Source of the DNA: Alphaproteobacteria bacterium
GTDB lineage: Bacteria > Pseudomonadota > Alphaproteobacteria > Rickettsiales > JABSSG01
DNA length: 64,000 bases
Reading direction: 5' to 3'
Assembly (NCBI GenBank): GCA_030426905.1
Contig: JAUHXQ010000001.1
Span: 248,001-312,000, forward strand
Within the stretch, counting starts at the first letter, position 1; the number at the start of each line of letters is the position of its first letter. The notes under the pieces are model-generated. The model searched no databases. It was not told the origin of the DNA and was given only the letters and a program-made list of their open reading frames with translations. Below are positions 1 through 7,954 of the stretch, one piece after another. Both the position numbers and the translations under genes were made by a program.

Positions 1-256
1 TATAACCAGTGCTACTACTAATGGAGGTAATGAAAATGAAGAATTTTGTGTAAAGCCTGATGATCTTCCAAGTCCGAAAAGTAATTATGTTGTTTCACCT
101 AATACACTTCCTATACATACAATTTACAGTCCACGTAATCATAATCATAGAAATGATGAAAACCCTATTGGTGATATCGATGGGTTAGAAGGTACTCCTC
201 GTACTAATGATCCTGATATTCTTGGTCTTTTAGCAGCACATGGCTTCCCCATCTAA
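1..256 (+). CDS. 3' end of an unidentified small acidic protein
   Basis: Only the last 84 codons are present, read in the frame that starts at base 2; the start lies outside the window. The visible part is rich in Asn, Pro, Asp and Ser, has no hydrophobic segment and looks disordered. It ends DPDILGLLAAHGFPI. The next gene downstream, on the same strand, ends in a loosely similar pattern (DSEIDDFLETYGYLVRI), so the two may be distant paralogues. I do not recognise a family. A secreted effector or a lineage-specific orphan are both possible. Confidence 0.5.
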   Translation, partial: ITSATTNGGNENEEFCVKPDDLPSPKSNYVVSPNTLPIHTIYSPRNHNHRNDENPIGDIDGLEGTPRTNDPDILGLLAAHGFPI

Positions 257-391
257 CAACATTTCTTAGATTAAATAGACCTTAATTTTCTTAGAATATA
301 CTTGTGGGATTGGTAACATTACATTGGAAAATAATAAAAATTAACTTTTTATTAATATTTATTATTCATAATAAATTAAAAGTTATTTAAA

Positions 392-712
392 ATGGAACAA
401 AACCCCCCTGTTAATAGTCAAACTGAAATACCCTCGGTTAGTAGTAGCTTATGCATTAATATTTGTCCTGACTCAAGTTCAAGCATCAGAGACACTGATC
501 CATTAACCAATGAAAGTTATGAGGATGTTTGTACTTGCAAATTTGAAGATTGCTTAGATTATCTCTATATTTATGAAGAAGATCCTACTCCTATAAACGA
601 GGTTTTTTATCCCAACCCTTATTGTGGAAATTATAAAGTATCTATTCCAACTACTGGTGATTCTGAGATTGATGATTTTTTAGAAACATACGGGTATCTT
701 GTTCGAATTTAG
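392..712 (+). CDS. Unidentified 106-residue acidic protein
   Basis: The frame opens at an ATG and is closed by TAG. The N-terminal half is Ser/Pro/Thr/Asn-rich and low in complexity. The middle has a Cys cluster (Cys at about residues 21, 25, 47, 49, 54) and a Tyr/Glu-rich stretch. The end is predicted helical. There is no signal peptide or membrane segment. The C-terminus loosely matches that of the truncated gene just upstream, which suggests a small tandem family. No Shine-Dalgarno sequence is obvious. Function unknown; an orphan or a secreted effector is a guess from composition only. Confidence 0.45.
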   Translation: MEQNPPVNSQTEIPSVSSSLCINICPDSSSSIRDTDPLTNESYEDVCTCKFEDCLDYLYIYEEDPTPINEVFYPNPYCGNYKVSIPTTGDSEIDDFLETYGYLVRI

Positions 713-857
713 GAAAATTTCCTTTTTTTATACTGACCGTGTTAAAAATTTTCATTAAGTATTATTATTAATTGATTGCAATGTCTAATCTAGTAATATA
801 ATTATTATTAAGTAAAGCTTTTATAAGCATTTGAATAATTTAATATAGGTACTGAGA

Positions 858-1322
858 ATGTCTGGAGTTAATAAAGTAATATTAGTGGGTCATCTAGGAG
901 CGGATCCCGAAATTAGAGCTACTCAAGACGGGAGAGAAATCGCTAGGTTTTCACTAGCAACGACTGAAACTTGGAAAAGTAAAGATACGGGAGAAAAAAA
1001 GGAGCGCACTGAGTGGCATAGAATAGTGGTATTTAGTCCAGGTTTGGTAACAGTAGTAAAAAACTATGTTAATAAAGGTTCTAAGTTGTATATAGAAGGT
1101 AGTTTACAAACACGTAAATATACAGGGGAAGATAACATTGAAAAATATACTACAGAAATAGTATTGCAAGGTTTTAATTGTTCTTTAACTATGTTAGATA
1201 GCAAGAGAGATAACATGTCTGCTCCTAACATGACTCACTCTACTGCAAGAGTAAATTCTAATGATACGCAAAATCATTCTTCAAATTTGGCAGAAGAATT
1301 AGAAGATGAAATACCTTTTTGA
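858..1322 (+). CDS. ssb: Single-stranded DNA-binding protein
   Basis: SSB coats single-stranded DNA during replication, repair and recombination and recruits partners through its C-terminal tip. The 154-residue product starts with a typical OB-fold N-terminus (MSGVNKVILVGHLGADPEIR) and has the conserved segment TEWHRIVVF near residue 50 and LYIEGSLQTRKY near residue 77. After a Ser/Asn-rich linker it ends in an acidic tail, EELEDEIPF, the standard SSB protein-interaction tip. Length is normal for the family. The gene stands alone and is followed directly by a hairpin that overlaps its stop codon. Confidence 0.97.
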   Translation: MSGVNKVILVGHLGADPEIRATQDGREIARFSLATTETWKSKDTGEKKERTEWHRIVVFSPGLVTVVKNYVNKGSKLYIEGSLQTRKYTGEDNIEKYTTEIVLQGFNCSLTMLDSKRDNMSAPNMTHSTARVNSNDTQNHSSNLAEELEDEIPF

Positions 1323-1347
1323 ACTACTATAGCTACGAGTAGTTTTT
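1322..1347 (+). terminator. Hairpin terminator after ssb
   Basis: A 7-bp perfect stem (AACTACT at 1322-1328 pairing with AGTAGTT at 1338-1344) encloses a 9-base loop and runs into a short T tract. It begins within the ssb TGA stop codon. The T run is short, so termination may be partial. It lies between convergent genes and could serve both strands. Confidence 0.55.
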
Positions 1348-1369
1348 AACTTAGGATAACCTTTGATTT

Positions 1370-3778
1370 TTACGCTAATATTTTGCTTCTATCATCAGTA
1401 GTGATTGACACTGAAGCCATATTATATTTCATTATTAATTCTGGGTTATCAAGAGGTATAGAGCAAATAAACTGATTACCTTTTTGCTGTGATTGAAATT
1501 TTACACTACCACCGTGAAGTTCAATAAAACTTTTCACTATAGCTAACCCTAAACCAGAATGAGCTTTTTTAGATCCACGTTTATTTTCTATGTGCGCAAA
1601 TTTTTCAAAAATCTTTTTTTGATCTGTTAAATTTATGGTGTGACCATTATCCTCAACTATAAAGTAGATATTTTTGTTTTTAATTTTTTGTACTTTTAGT
1701 TTTATTACACCTTCCTCTTTTGATCGCTCTATTGCGTTACTAACTAATTTAAAAATAACTTGTTTTATTCTAAGCACATCTCCAAACATATAACCGATGT
1801 CTTTGTTGCAATAAAAGCGGAAAGATAACTTATTTTCTCTTATCCTTTCTCTAATCAATAAAACTAATCCATCTAAAGCACTATAAATATCAAATTTACT
1901 TATTTCAAGCTCCATATACCCTGCATCTATTGATGCTAAATCAAGTATGTCGTTAATTAACCCCATTAGATATCTGGAAGAGTTATTAATAAATTCTATA
2001 TATTCTTTTTGTCGGTCATTTAGTACACCAAAATATTTTTTAGATAAGGACTCAGAAAAACCAATAATTGATGTTAAAGGGGAGCGGAGCTCATAGGAGA
2101 TATTTGCTAAAAACTCAGTTTTAAGTTTATCTGCTTCTTGTAAAGCTTGATTTTTTTCCATTAAACTTTTTTCCACTAAAATAGAGTCTGTTATATCATG
2201 GAAGCTAACTAATGTTGCTCCGTCAGGCAAAGGAGCGAATAACATGTCTAAAGTTGATTCATCATCCCTGAATATCTTAATGTTTTTTGTTTTACGAATA
2301 TTGATAAGATAGATAAAATGTTCTTTAAATTGAAGCCAATCTTTATGCTTATGCATTAAAATATGCATTTTTTGTAACAACTCATTAATATGTATTTCTG
2401 GAGTCATTTCTTTTGGATTAATTTGCCACATTTGTGTGAATTTAGCATTACTAATAGTAATTTTACCGCTTTCGTTTACTACTAATATTCCTTCGTTCAA
2501 GTTATCTATGGTTTCTTTTTGTACAGCAGTTAATGTTTTATAAGATCTCTCCAGAGCTAACCTATCAGTCATATCTTCGTAAGAAAACAATAAGCCACCA
2601 AAAGCGTGCTGAATCACTATTATTCTTAATGCACGACCATCTGGTAAATAAAAAAAGTCATTGTGTGTAGATACAACATTTGTAAAAAGATCGAGCTGTT
2701 CTTTTTTGAATTGTTGAAAATTCATCTGTTCTGGTAGTTTACGTTCTTGCCTTAAAACATCTAGTATTTGCCCGTATGTTGGTTGACTTAACAGCCATTT
2801 TTCATCAAACTCCCATAATTTTACAAAAGCTTGATTAAAAAAGTTTATTTTAGTATCAGAATCATATATGGCTATAGCACTAGAAGTGCTTTCTAAAAGG
2901 TCTGATTGCGCTGATATATGTCTATCTAATTCTGCAAGAACTTTACCTTTGCTTGTTACATCATAAGCAATTCCTAAAATCCAGTTGTCAAAAGTTGGTA
3001 TTTGCTGGAAGTGATATAATTTTCTCTGTCCATTTACAATTAAGTGCTTTTCTTCTTCTTGTAAAACAGAAGTTTGCTTAGCTTTTAAAGCTAATTTACG
3101 CTCATTTTGATTTATGTCTATTGTATCTAATTCGTACTTTGTCTTTTCAGATATAATTTGACTAAATTTACTGTTAAAATAGATGATATCTAAATTTGGA
3201 TTTCTTAGCCACACAGGAAAAGGTAATGAATTTAAAATTTTATTTTTATTAGCTAAGTCCTCTCTAATAGACTTATTTTCAAATTCTAAAGCAGAGATGT
3301 TAGCAATTGTTTTTTGTATATTGTAAAATTTTATTAGAAATCCTTTAAATTGCTCAGGTGTTTCTTCTTGCATCATATAGGATAGTCCAAGAGCTACTTT
3401 ATGCTGAGCAGAGTTTGTAACTATAACAGTATAGATGCTATTAATATTATCAAAATTAGGTACTGAACCATTACAAAGATTTGTGTAAAGTTCTTGGGCA
3501 GTTTTTTTATATTTATCGTTAATTTTTGATATAATATTTTCAAAACTATTAAGATTACTAGGAATGTTTAGTAATTTTTTTAGTGGTTCCGATATGAATT
3601 CTTGATTATGTTTTTGATCTTTGTAGTAAAAAAATTGCTTGTCGAGATTATACAATAATTTTATATGTGACCTATTATTTCTTGGTTTTAGTTGTTTTAC
3701 TAATAAATAAGATAAAACAATTATGGATAGTATAAAAATACTCAAAGTACATATTAATATATTATCATATAGAACCAT
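1370..3778 (-). CDS. divL: DivL-like cell-cycle pseudo-histidine kinase
   Basis: DivL is a membrane protein of alphaproteobacteria that senses the DivK phosphorylation state and controls the CckA-ChpT-CtrA cell-cycle relay. The 802-residue product has one N-terminal membrane segment (about residues 7-27), then PAS-like segments at roughly 180-280, 290-405 and 420-530, a dimerisation helix and an HATPase domain. The phosphoacceptor box reads ISYELRSPLTSIIGFSE: tyrosine (residue 562, codon TAT at 2093-2095) stands where kinases have histidine. This is the known hallmark of Caulobacter DivL (Tyr550). The ATP-binding boxes remain: SNAIERS (N), VEDNG (G1), FEKFAH (F) and SGLGLAIVK (G2). The gene is monocistronic and diverges from the ABC exporter gene. 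Confidence 0.85.
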   Translation of the reverse strand: MVLYDNILICTLSIFILSIIVLSYLLVKQLKPRNNRSHIKLLYNLDKQFFYYKDQKHNQEFISEPLKKLLNIPSNLNSFENIISKINDKYKKTAQELYTNLCNGSVPNFDNINSIYTVIVTNSAQHKVALGLSYMMQEETPEQFKGFLIKFYNIQKTIANISALEFENKSIREDLANKNKILNSLPFPVWLRNPNLDIIYFNSKFSQIISEKTKYELDTIDINQNERKLALKAKQTSVLQEEEKHLIVNGQRKLYHFQQIPTFDNWILGIAYDVTSKGKVLAELDRHISAQSDLLESTSSAIAIYDSDTKINFFNQAFVKLWEFDEKWLLSQPTYGQILDVLRQERKLPEQMNFQQFKKEQLDLFTNVVSTHNDFFYLPDGRALRIIVIQHAFGGLLFSYEDMTDRLALERSYKTLTAVQKETIDNLNEGILVVNESGKITISNAKFTQMWQINPKEMTPEIHINELLQKMHILMHKHKDWLQFKEHFIYLINIRKTKNIKIFRDDESTLDMLFAPLPDGATLVSFHDITDSILVEKSLMEKNQALQEADKLKTEFLANISYELRSPLTSIIGFSESLSKKYFGVLNDRQKEYIEFINNSSRYLMGLINDILDLASIDAGYMELEISKFDIYSALDGLVLLIRERIRENKLSFRFYCNKDIGYMFGDVLRIKQVIFKLVSNAIERSKEEGVIKLKVQKIKNKNIYFIVEDNGHTINLTDQKKIFEKFAHIENKRGSKKAHSGLGLAIVKSFIELHGGSVKFQSQQKGNQFICSIPLDNPELIMKYNMASVSITTDDRSKILA

Positions 3779-3894
3779 CTTAACCTCGAGCTATATTACT
3801 GCTGTAGGAGCAATATTCTTTCTCTGCATGTTAATAAAATAGGACATTTTAATCTACATAAATTTATTTTATGATACACTAAATATAAGAAAGC

Positions 3895-5616
3895 ATGTAT
3901 TTATATAACAATAAGCTTAACATTGTTATTATGAAAAATTTACAAGAAAAATTCAGCGTCTTCAAGCTATGCAGCTACATATACTTGTATAAATACAGGT
4001 TTATTGCAACATTCATAGCATTGTCTTTTTCGTCTTTGTCATTTCTAAGCATAGGAGTAGTAATAAAGGAAGTAATTAATAAAGGCTTTGTTGCACAAAG
4101 TGTATTTTTATTAAATCAAACTATAGTATTTCTTTTAATTTTAGTCTTTGTGTTAGCTGTTGCTAGTGCAGTTAGGGTATATTTGATAGAATCTACCTCA
4201 GAAAAAATCACCATAGACATAAGACAAAACATTTATAATAACCTAGTTAACAGTTCTATTTCATATTTTGATGTTAATAAAGTAAATGATGTTCTTTCAA
4301 GAATTATAAACGACACTATACTCATACAAAATGTAATCAACACAGTTTTTTCATTTTTTTTACGAAATACCATATTAATTATAGCTGGTATGTTTTTATT
4401 ATTTACTACCAGTATAAAACTTTCATTGTATGTTCTTGCTTTAATACCGGTGGTAGTTATTCCTATTATATTATCAGGTAAAAAAGTTAAAAGAACTTCG
4501 CAAAAATCTCAAGTTGATATAGCAAACATTACTGGGCATATTGAAGAAACTTTATCAGCTATTAGAACTGTCAAAATATTTAATCAAACTCAGAAAGAAA
4601 AACTTCGTCTTACATCTATAATGAAGCAATTTTTAGAATCATCACTAAATCGTATAGTAAGTAAATCAACTCTTGTAGGAACAACGATATTCATGATTTC
4701 AGCTGCGGTATCTGCTGTAATTTGGTTAGGAGGTAGAATGATATTATCCGGAGAATTAAATTCTGGGGAATTAGTATCTTTTATATTTTATTCAGTGATA
4801 GTTGCAAGTGCTGTAGGAGGGATGTCTGAGGTAATAGCAGATTTAAATAAAGCATCAGGAGCAGCGGAAAGACTCTTTGAGCTTTTGTTAGTAAAACCTG
4901 AAACAAGACATGATTGTAATAAAGCTATTAAATTAACTTCTGCTTTAACTGTTGAGTTTAAAAATATAGCTTTTGCTTACCCAGCTAGACCTAGCGCAAA
5001 AGTTATCGAAAACTTTTCTATAAAAATTAATGCAGGAGAAAAAGTAGCACTGATAGGAGAATCAGGTGTTGGAAAATCGACTATTTTTAAGTTACTTTTA
5101 GGGTTTTATAAGCCTACAGAAGGAGAAGTTTTATTAAATGGAGTAAGTATAAATTTACTAGATATAAATATAATTCGAGATGCTATAGGTCTAGTTTCTC
5201 ATGACTCTTTTATTTTTTCAACATCAGCATATAACAATATTGCTTATGGTAAAATAGGAGCAACAGAATCTGAGGTATTACATGCAGCAAAACTTGCTAA
5301 CATAGATGATTTTATCCGAACTTTACCTGATGGTTACAACAGCCTTTTAGGTGAAAAAGGTGTTAATCTTTCTAGTGGACAAAGGCAGCGTATCGCAATA
5401 GCTCGCGCTATTTTAAAAAACCCACAAATTTTATTACTAGATGAAGCTACTAATAATTTGGATAGACATAATGAAGAGATCATACAACAATCTTTAAATA
5501 AGTTAATGATAGGGAGGACTACTATAATTATTTCTCACCATAAAAGCAGTATTAAAAATTGTAATAGAACTGTAAGAGTAAAATCAATGTTGAAAGAATA
5601 TGCAACTCAAGATTAA
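3895..5616 (+). CDS. MsbA/ABCB-type ABC exporter (fused permease-ATPase)
   Basis: This is a half-transporter that would dimerise in the inner membrane to export lipid, drug or peptide substrates. An N-terminal transmembrane domain of about six helices (residues 30-310) is followed by an ATPase domain. Walker A is GESGVGKST, the signature is NLSSGQRQRIAIARA, Walker B is ILLLDEA, and the H-loop histidine is in IIISHH. At 573 residues it is family-typical. An in-frame ATG at 3931 (MKNLQEKF) is an alternative start. In an LPS-making bacterium it could be the lipid A flippase MsbA, but the sequence does not settle the substrate. It converges with the GTA-like gene, overlapping it by 4 bases. Confidence 0.88.
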   Translation: MYLYNNKLNIVIMKNLQEKFSVFKLCSYIYLYKYRFIATFIALSFSSLSFLSIGVVIKEVINKGFVAQSVFLLNQTIVFLLILVFVLAVASAVRVYLIESTSEKITIDIRQNIYNNLVNSSISYFDVNKVNDVLSRIINDTILIQNVINTVFSFFLRNTILIIAGMFLLFTTSIKLSLYVLALIPVVVIPIILSGKKVKRTSQKSQVDIANITGHIEETLSAIRTVKIFNQTQKEKLRLTSIMKQFLESSLNRIVSKSTLVGTTIFMISAAVSAVIWLGGRMILSGELNSGELVSFIFYSVIVASAVGGMSEVIADLNKASGAAERLFELLLVKPETRHDCNKAIKLTSALTVEFKNIAFAYPARPSAKVIENFSIKINAGEKVALIGESGVGKSTIFKLLLGFYKPTEGEVLLNGVSINLLDINIIRDAIGLVSHDSFIFSTSAYNNIAYGKIGATESEVLHAAKLANIDDFIRTLPDGYNSLLGEKGVNLSSGQRQRIAIARAILKNPQILLLDEATNNLDRHNEEIIQQSLNKLMIGRTTIIISHHKSSIKNCNRTVRVKSMLKEYATQD

Positions 5617-6161
5617 AAATTTTTTCTAGCTTTCTGCATAGCACGTATAGCCTGAGAAAATATTTGATTCTGTGATTTTTGAAAACTTTGTGCATCTGTA
5701 GTAGAGACATTCATAACAATATTTATTGGCTTATTTGAGGTAAGTTGATGGTTAGGAATAATGTAACCACTCTGGTTAGGAACAAAGACTTCCGGTCCTT
5801 TTTCACCAACTAAGTAGGGGTTGCCTTGGGATATATTGCCACCACTAGCCCTTGCTCCACTAAGCATTTTTGCAGCAAATTTCCCAAATATGCTAACATA
5901 ACTATTGTCATCTTTGTTTCTAGTAATGTTCTTTAGAATACTACTAGTGAAAGAGCGAGAATTACTATGGATAAAATAATTTAAAGTCGATTGTAGTGAA
6001 TTAATTTTTGTTTTTGTAGGGCCTATAGAATTTAATAAATTGTTACTTAACTTATTGCAATGCTCGATTATATGTTCGAGTTTACTATATTCTCTAGTCA
6101 AATAATTAGCATTATTATGCAAAGATTCATTAAAATCATACAATTTGTTGTTTTCAATCAT
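5613..6161 (-). CDS. GTA-type short tail tape measure protein (gp11-like)
   Basis: This resembles the short tape-measure protein of alphaproteobacterial gene transfer agents, which sets tail length. The main signal is the C-terminal phage motif GEKGPEVFVPNQSGYIIPN, followed by a beta segment and a basic end. The N-terminal half is predicted helical. I place the start at 6161, where a GGAGAAAG ribosome site precedes ATG ATT GAA; a longer frame to 6194 lacks such a site. The product is about 182 residues, short as in known GTAs. It is last in a four-gene run and overlaps the gene before it by 8 bases. No gp10.1 (DUF2376-type) gene fits between them. Confidence 0.75.
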   Translation of the reverse strand: MIENNKLYDFNESLHNNANYLTREYSKLEHIIEHCNKLSNNLLNSIGPTKTKINSLQSTLNYFIHSNSRSFTSSILKNITRNKDDNSYVSIFGKFAAKMLSGARASGGNISQGNPYLVGEKGPEVFVPNQSGYIIPNHQLTSNKPINIVMNVSTTDAQSFQKSQNQIFSQAIRAMQKARKNF

Positions 6162-6480
6162 TGCTTTCTCCATCAACACCAATTGCATATTCAAGAAATT
6201 TTATAGCTTTAGGTAATATTTTAATTATTCCTGATCTATAAATTTTTTCCCCAACTTCCTTTTTTGTAAAGCTATGTTCTTTGCAAGCACTGATACCATA
6301 AAATACAATAGATGTAATTTGGTCTAAGGTTAGATTACTTTCTTTAAGGCTAGATAATATACTTATAATACTGTTGTCAGTTGCTGCTTCTATAGAGCAA
6401 ATAGCTTGAAAAGTTGGACGAATAGTATAGTCTGTACCATCTAATTCAACAATAATTTCACCACGATTTTTATTTGTCAT
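6154..6480 (-). CDS. GTA family tail chaperone-like protein (gp10-like)
   Basis: The 108-residue product matches the small GTA protein that lies between the major tail protein and the tape measure gene (phage tail assembly chaperone-type). Its pattern is a short beta N-terminus (GEIIVELDGTDYTIRPTFQA), then ICSIEAATDNSIISILSSL and a helix LDQITSIVFYGISA. Homologues often read IE.ALG...L and I..IL..GL at these places. The start at 6480 overlaps the preceding gene by 11 bases and the following gene begins inside its end, so translation is probably coupled. Assignment rests on motif pattern and gene order. Confidence 0.65.
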   Translation of the reverse strand: MTNKNRGEIIVELDGTDYTIRPTFQAICSIEAATDNSIISILSSLKESNLTLDQITSIVFYGISACKEHSFTKKEVGEKIYRSGIIKILPKAIKFLEYAIGVDGESND

Positions 6481-6904
6481 TTTTCTGATCCATTATAGTT
6501 TGATTTTGCAAATAATTAATTTTTCCAGCACTTTCTAGTGTTAGATTGTAAGTTTCTTCTTCTGCAACATTTCCGGTTCTTTCATAAGTGCTGATCATGA
6601 AAGGTCCTTCTAAGGTATCACCATTTCCAAAGGTAATCTGAAATTTTGCAATATTATTTGAAAAAGCTAAATTTCTTACTATAGTTTCTGATTTTTGGTT
6701 TGTGAATATGCCTGAGCCAGAAATGTTTATAGAGCTTATGCCGGCATTGCCAAGTAGTTCTCTCCATCTGCCTGATTCTTTGTTAGTAGTATCAATAGAT
6801 TGGTTATTTAGTATAAACTTAGTAGTACGCATTCCTCCTACTATAATATAATTTTCGCTATCAGCTGCTACTTTAAGCAGCATTAAAGATCCGCTGTATG
6901 TCAT
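6470..6904 (-). CDS. GTA-type major tail protein (gp9-like, TP901-1 family)
   Basis: This gene occupies the position of the GTA major tail tube protein and has family-like features: an opening strand (SGSLMLLKVA), the segment GGMRTTKFILNNQSIDTTNKESGRWRELL in which TP901-1-type tail proteins carry a conserved D.T.KdSg.wre motif, and a late EEETYNLTLESAGKI. The start at 6904 is chosen because GGAGG lies 8 bases upstream; an earlier ATG at 6922 has none. It makes about 144 residues, against roughly 135-140 in typical GTAs. It overlaps the preceding gene by 32 bases. Confidence 0.72.
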   Translation of the reverse strand: MTYSGSLMLLKVAADSENYIIVGGMRTTKFILNNQSIDTTNKESGRWRELLGNAGISSINISGSGIFTNQKSETIVRNLAFSNNIAKFQITFGNGDTLEGPFMISTYERTGNVAEEETYNLTLESAGKINYLQNQTIMDQKNDK

Positions 6905-7322
6905 CGTTATTTTCCTCCACAATTATTCTAAATTTTCCGTTGATATAGTTAATTTTTGATTCTGGCATAGTTTCAAAATTCATTTGTAGAAAACTGATTT
7001 CATTTATATGGCATTTGCCAATTTGGATATTATATCCGCATAAAGTATCTTTGATTTCTGCAAACCAATTTAACATCTCTAAGGAAGAATTTTTATTTGA
7101 GTAAAGACGTATCTCATTGACAAAGTACATCTTTATTGATTCTTTGACTGATCTATTTATAACAGTAAACTTTCCTAGATATAAATATGGAAAATCTGTA
7201 TTTTTAGGTACTTGACTAAATATTTGAAGATTTTGATGTAGCTTTTCATTCTTAAGAAGAGAATTGTAGATATGCTGCTGTACTTCACAAAATATATTTT
7301 TTTTTCTGATTTTAATGCTCAT
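6873..7322 (-). CDS. GTA/phage tail terminator-like protein (gp8-like, DUF3168)
   Basis: This 149-residue product is the first gene of the four-gene phage-like run. Its pattern fits DUF3168 tail-completion proteins: an N-terminal helix ending in a short NLQIFSQVPKNTDFPYLYLGK segment (family pattern: I...P...P...i), then a strand, a helix with conserved spacing (EMLNWFAEIKDTL) and a final pair of strands. Sequence identity to well-known members is low, so the call leans on order: gp8, gp9, gp10, gp11. No head, portal, protease or baseplate genes flank it, so no complete particle can come from this locus. Confidence 0.6.
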   Translation of the reverse strand: MSIKIRKKNIFCEVQQHIYNSLLKNEKLHQNLQIFSQVPKNTDFPYLYLGKFTVINRSVKESIKMYFVNEIRLYSNKNSSLEMLNWFAEIKDTLCGYNIQIGKCHINEISFLQMNFETMPESKINYINGKFRIIVEENNDDIQRIFNAA

Positions 7323-7398
7323 ATTCCATAAATTATAAATTAATCATTTTTTGCAACGTAGTTAACTATTATGTTATTTTATAACATTACAAAAATTT

Positions 7399-7917
7399 TT
7401 ATGGAAGAGCAGAAAAAAGCTTTTTAATTTTTAGCTGAGTTAATATTAAATTCAGAGCAGCTAAAACTGTTTCTTCTCTTATCTTATTTCTATTACCTGA
7501 GAATTTATATTTTTTTACTATATTAATCTTATTGCCTATATTCACCCCAACATAAACAAGACCAACAGGCTTTAGAGAATCATTTTTATTGGGGCCTAAT
7601 ATGCCTGTAATTGCTATTCCTGCTGTATTGGTTGTATTTTTTAATAAAGACTCTACCATTAATTTAGCTACTTCATAGCTGACTGCTCCATAATTTCTTA
7701 AGATCTTAGTAGGTATATTTAAAAGCTCTTCTTTTGCATTATTAGAGTACACTATGACTGCTCTATCAAAAAATTTTGAAGATCCTGAAATGGAAGTAAG
7801 ATAAGAAGCAACAGCTCCTCCAGTACATGATTCTGCGGTACGTATTTTTAACTGATATTTTTCGCATAATACAAATATTTCTTTCACTATATTTAATGCG
7901 CTATCATTAAAATTCAT
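7399..7917 (-). CDS. pncC: Nicotinamide-nucleotide amidohydrolase (CinA C-terminal domain)
   Basis: PncC deamidates nicotinamide mononucleotide to nicotinic acid mononucleotide in NAD recycling. The product is a stand-alone CinA_C domain: RTAESCTGGAVASYLTSISG near the N-terminus, the segment VIVYSNNAKEELL, AVSYEVAKLM, and the AITGILGP.....KPVG motif. I place the start at ATG 7917 (MNFNDSAL, 172 residues); a TTG at 7938 could add seven residues. It lies just past the end of mgtE on the same strand with a 37-base gap, and before the GTA-like genes. Confidence 0.9.
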   Translation of the reverse strand: MNFNDSALNIVKEIFVLCEKYQLKIRTAESCTGGAVASYLTSISGSSKFFDRAVIVYSNNAKEELLNIPTKILRNYGAVSYEVAKLMVESLLKNTTNTAGIAITGILGPNKNDSLKPVGLVYVGVNIGNKINIVKKYKFSGNRNKIREETVLAALNLILTQLKIKKLFSALP

Positions 7918-7954
7918 ATCAATATCTTTTATTGGCAATATACTGCTACTGCAA

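Noticed and set aside
376-390. CtrA-box-like TTAA-N7-TTAA directly before the 106-residue gene
   Set aside because: The motif is common by chance in DNA this AT-rich and it ends one base before the ATG, where it could not serve as an activator site.
760-812. Promoter before ssb (TTGATT or TTGCAA with TATAAT)
   Set aside because: The possible -35 elements give spacings of 19 or 15 bases, both outside the normal range, so I do not call it.
7369-7391. Palindromic hairpin between pncC and the GTA-like genes
   Set aside because: It consists almost only of A and T, has no T run in the right direction, and is expected by chance in such DNA.
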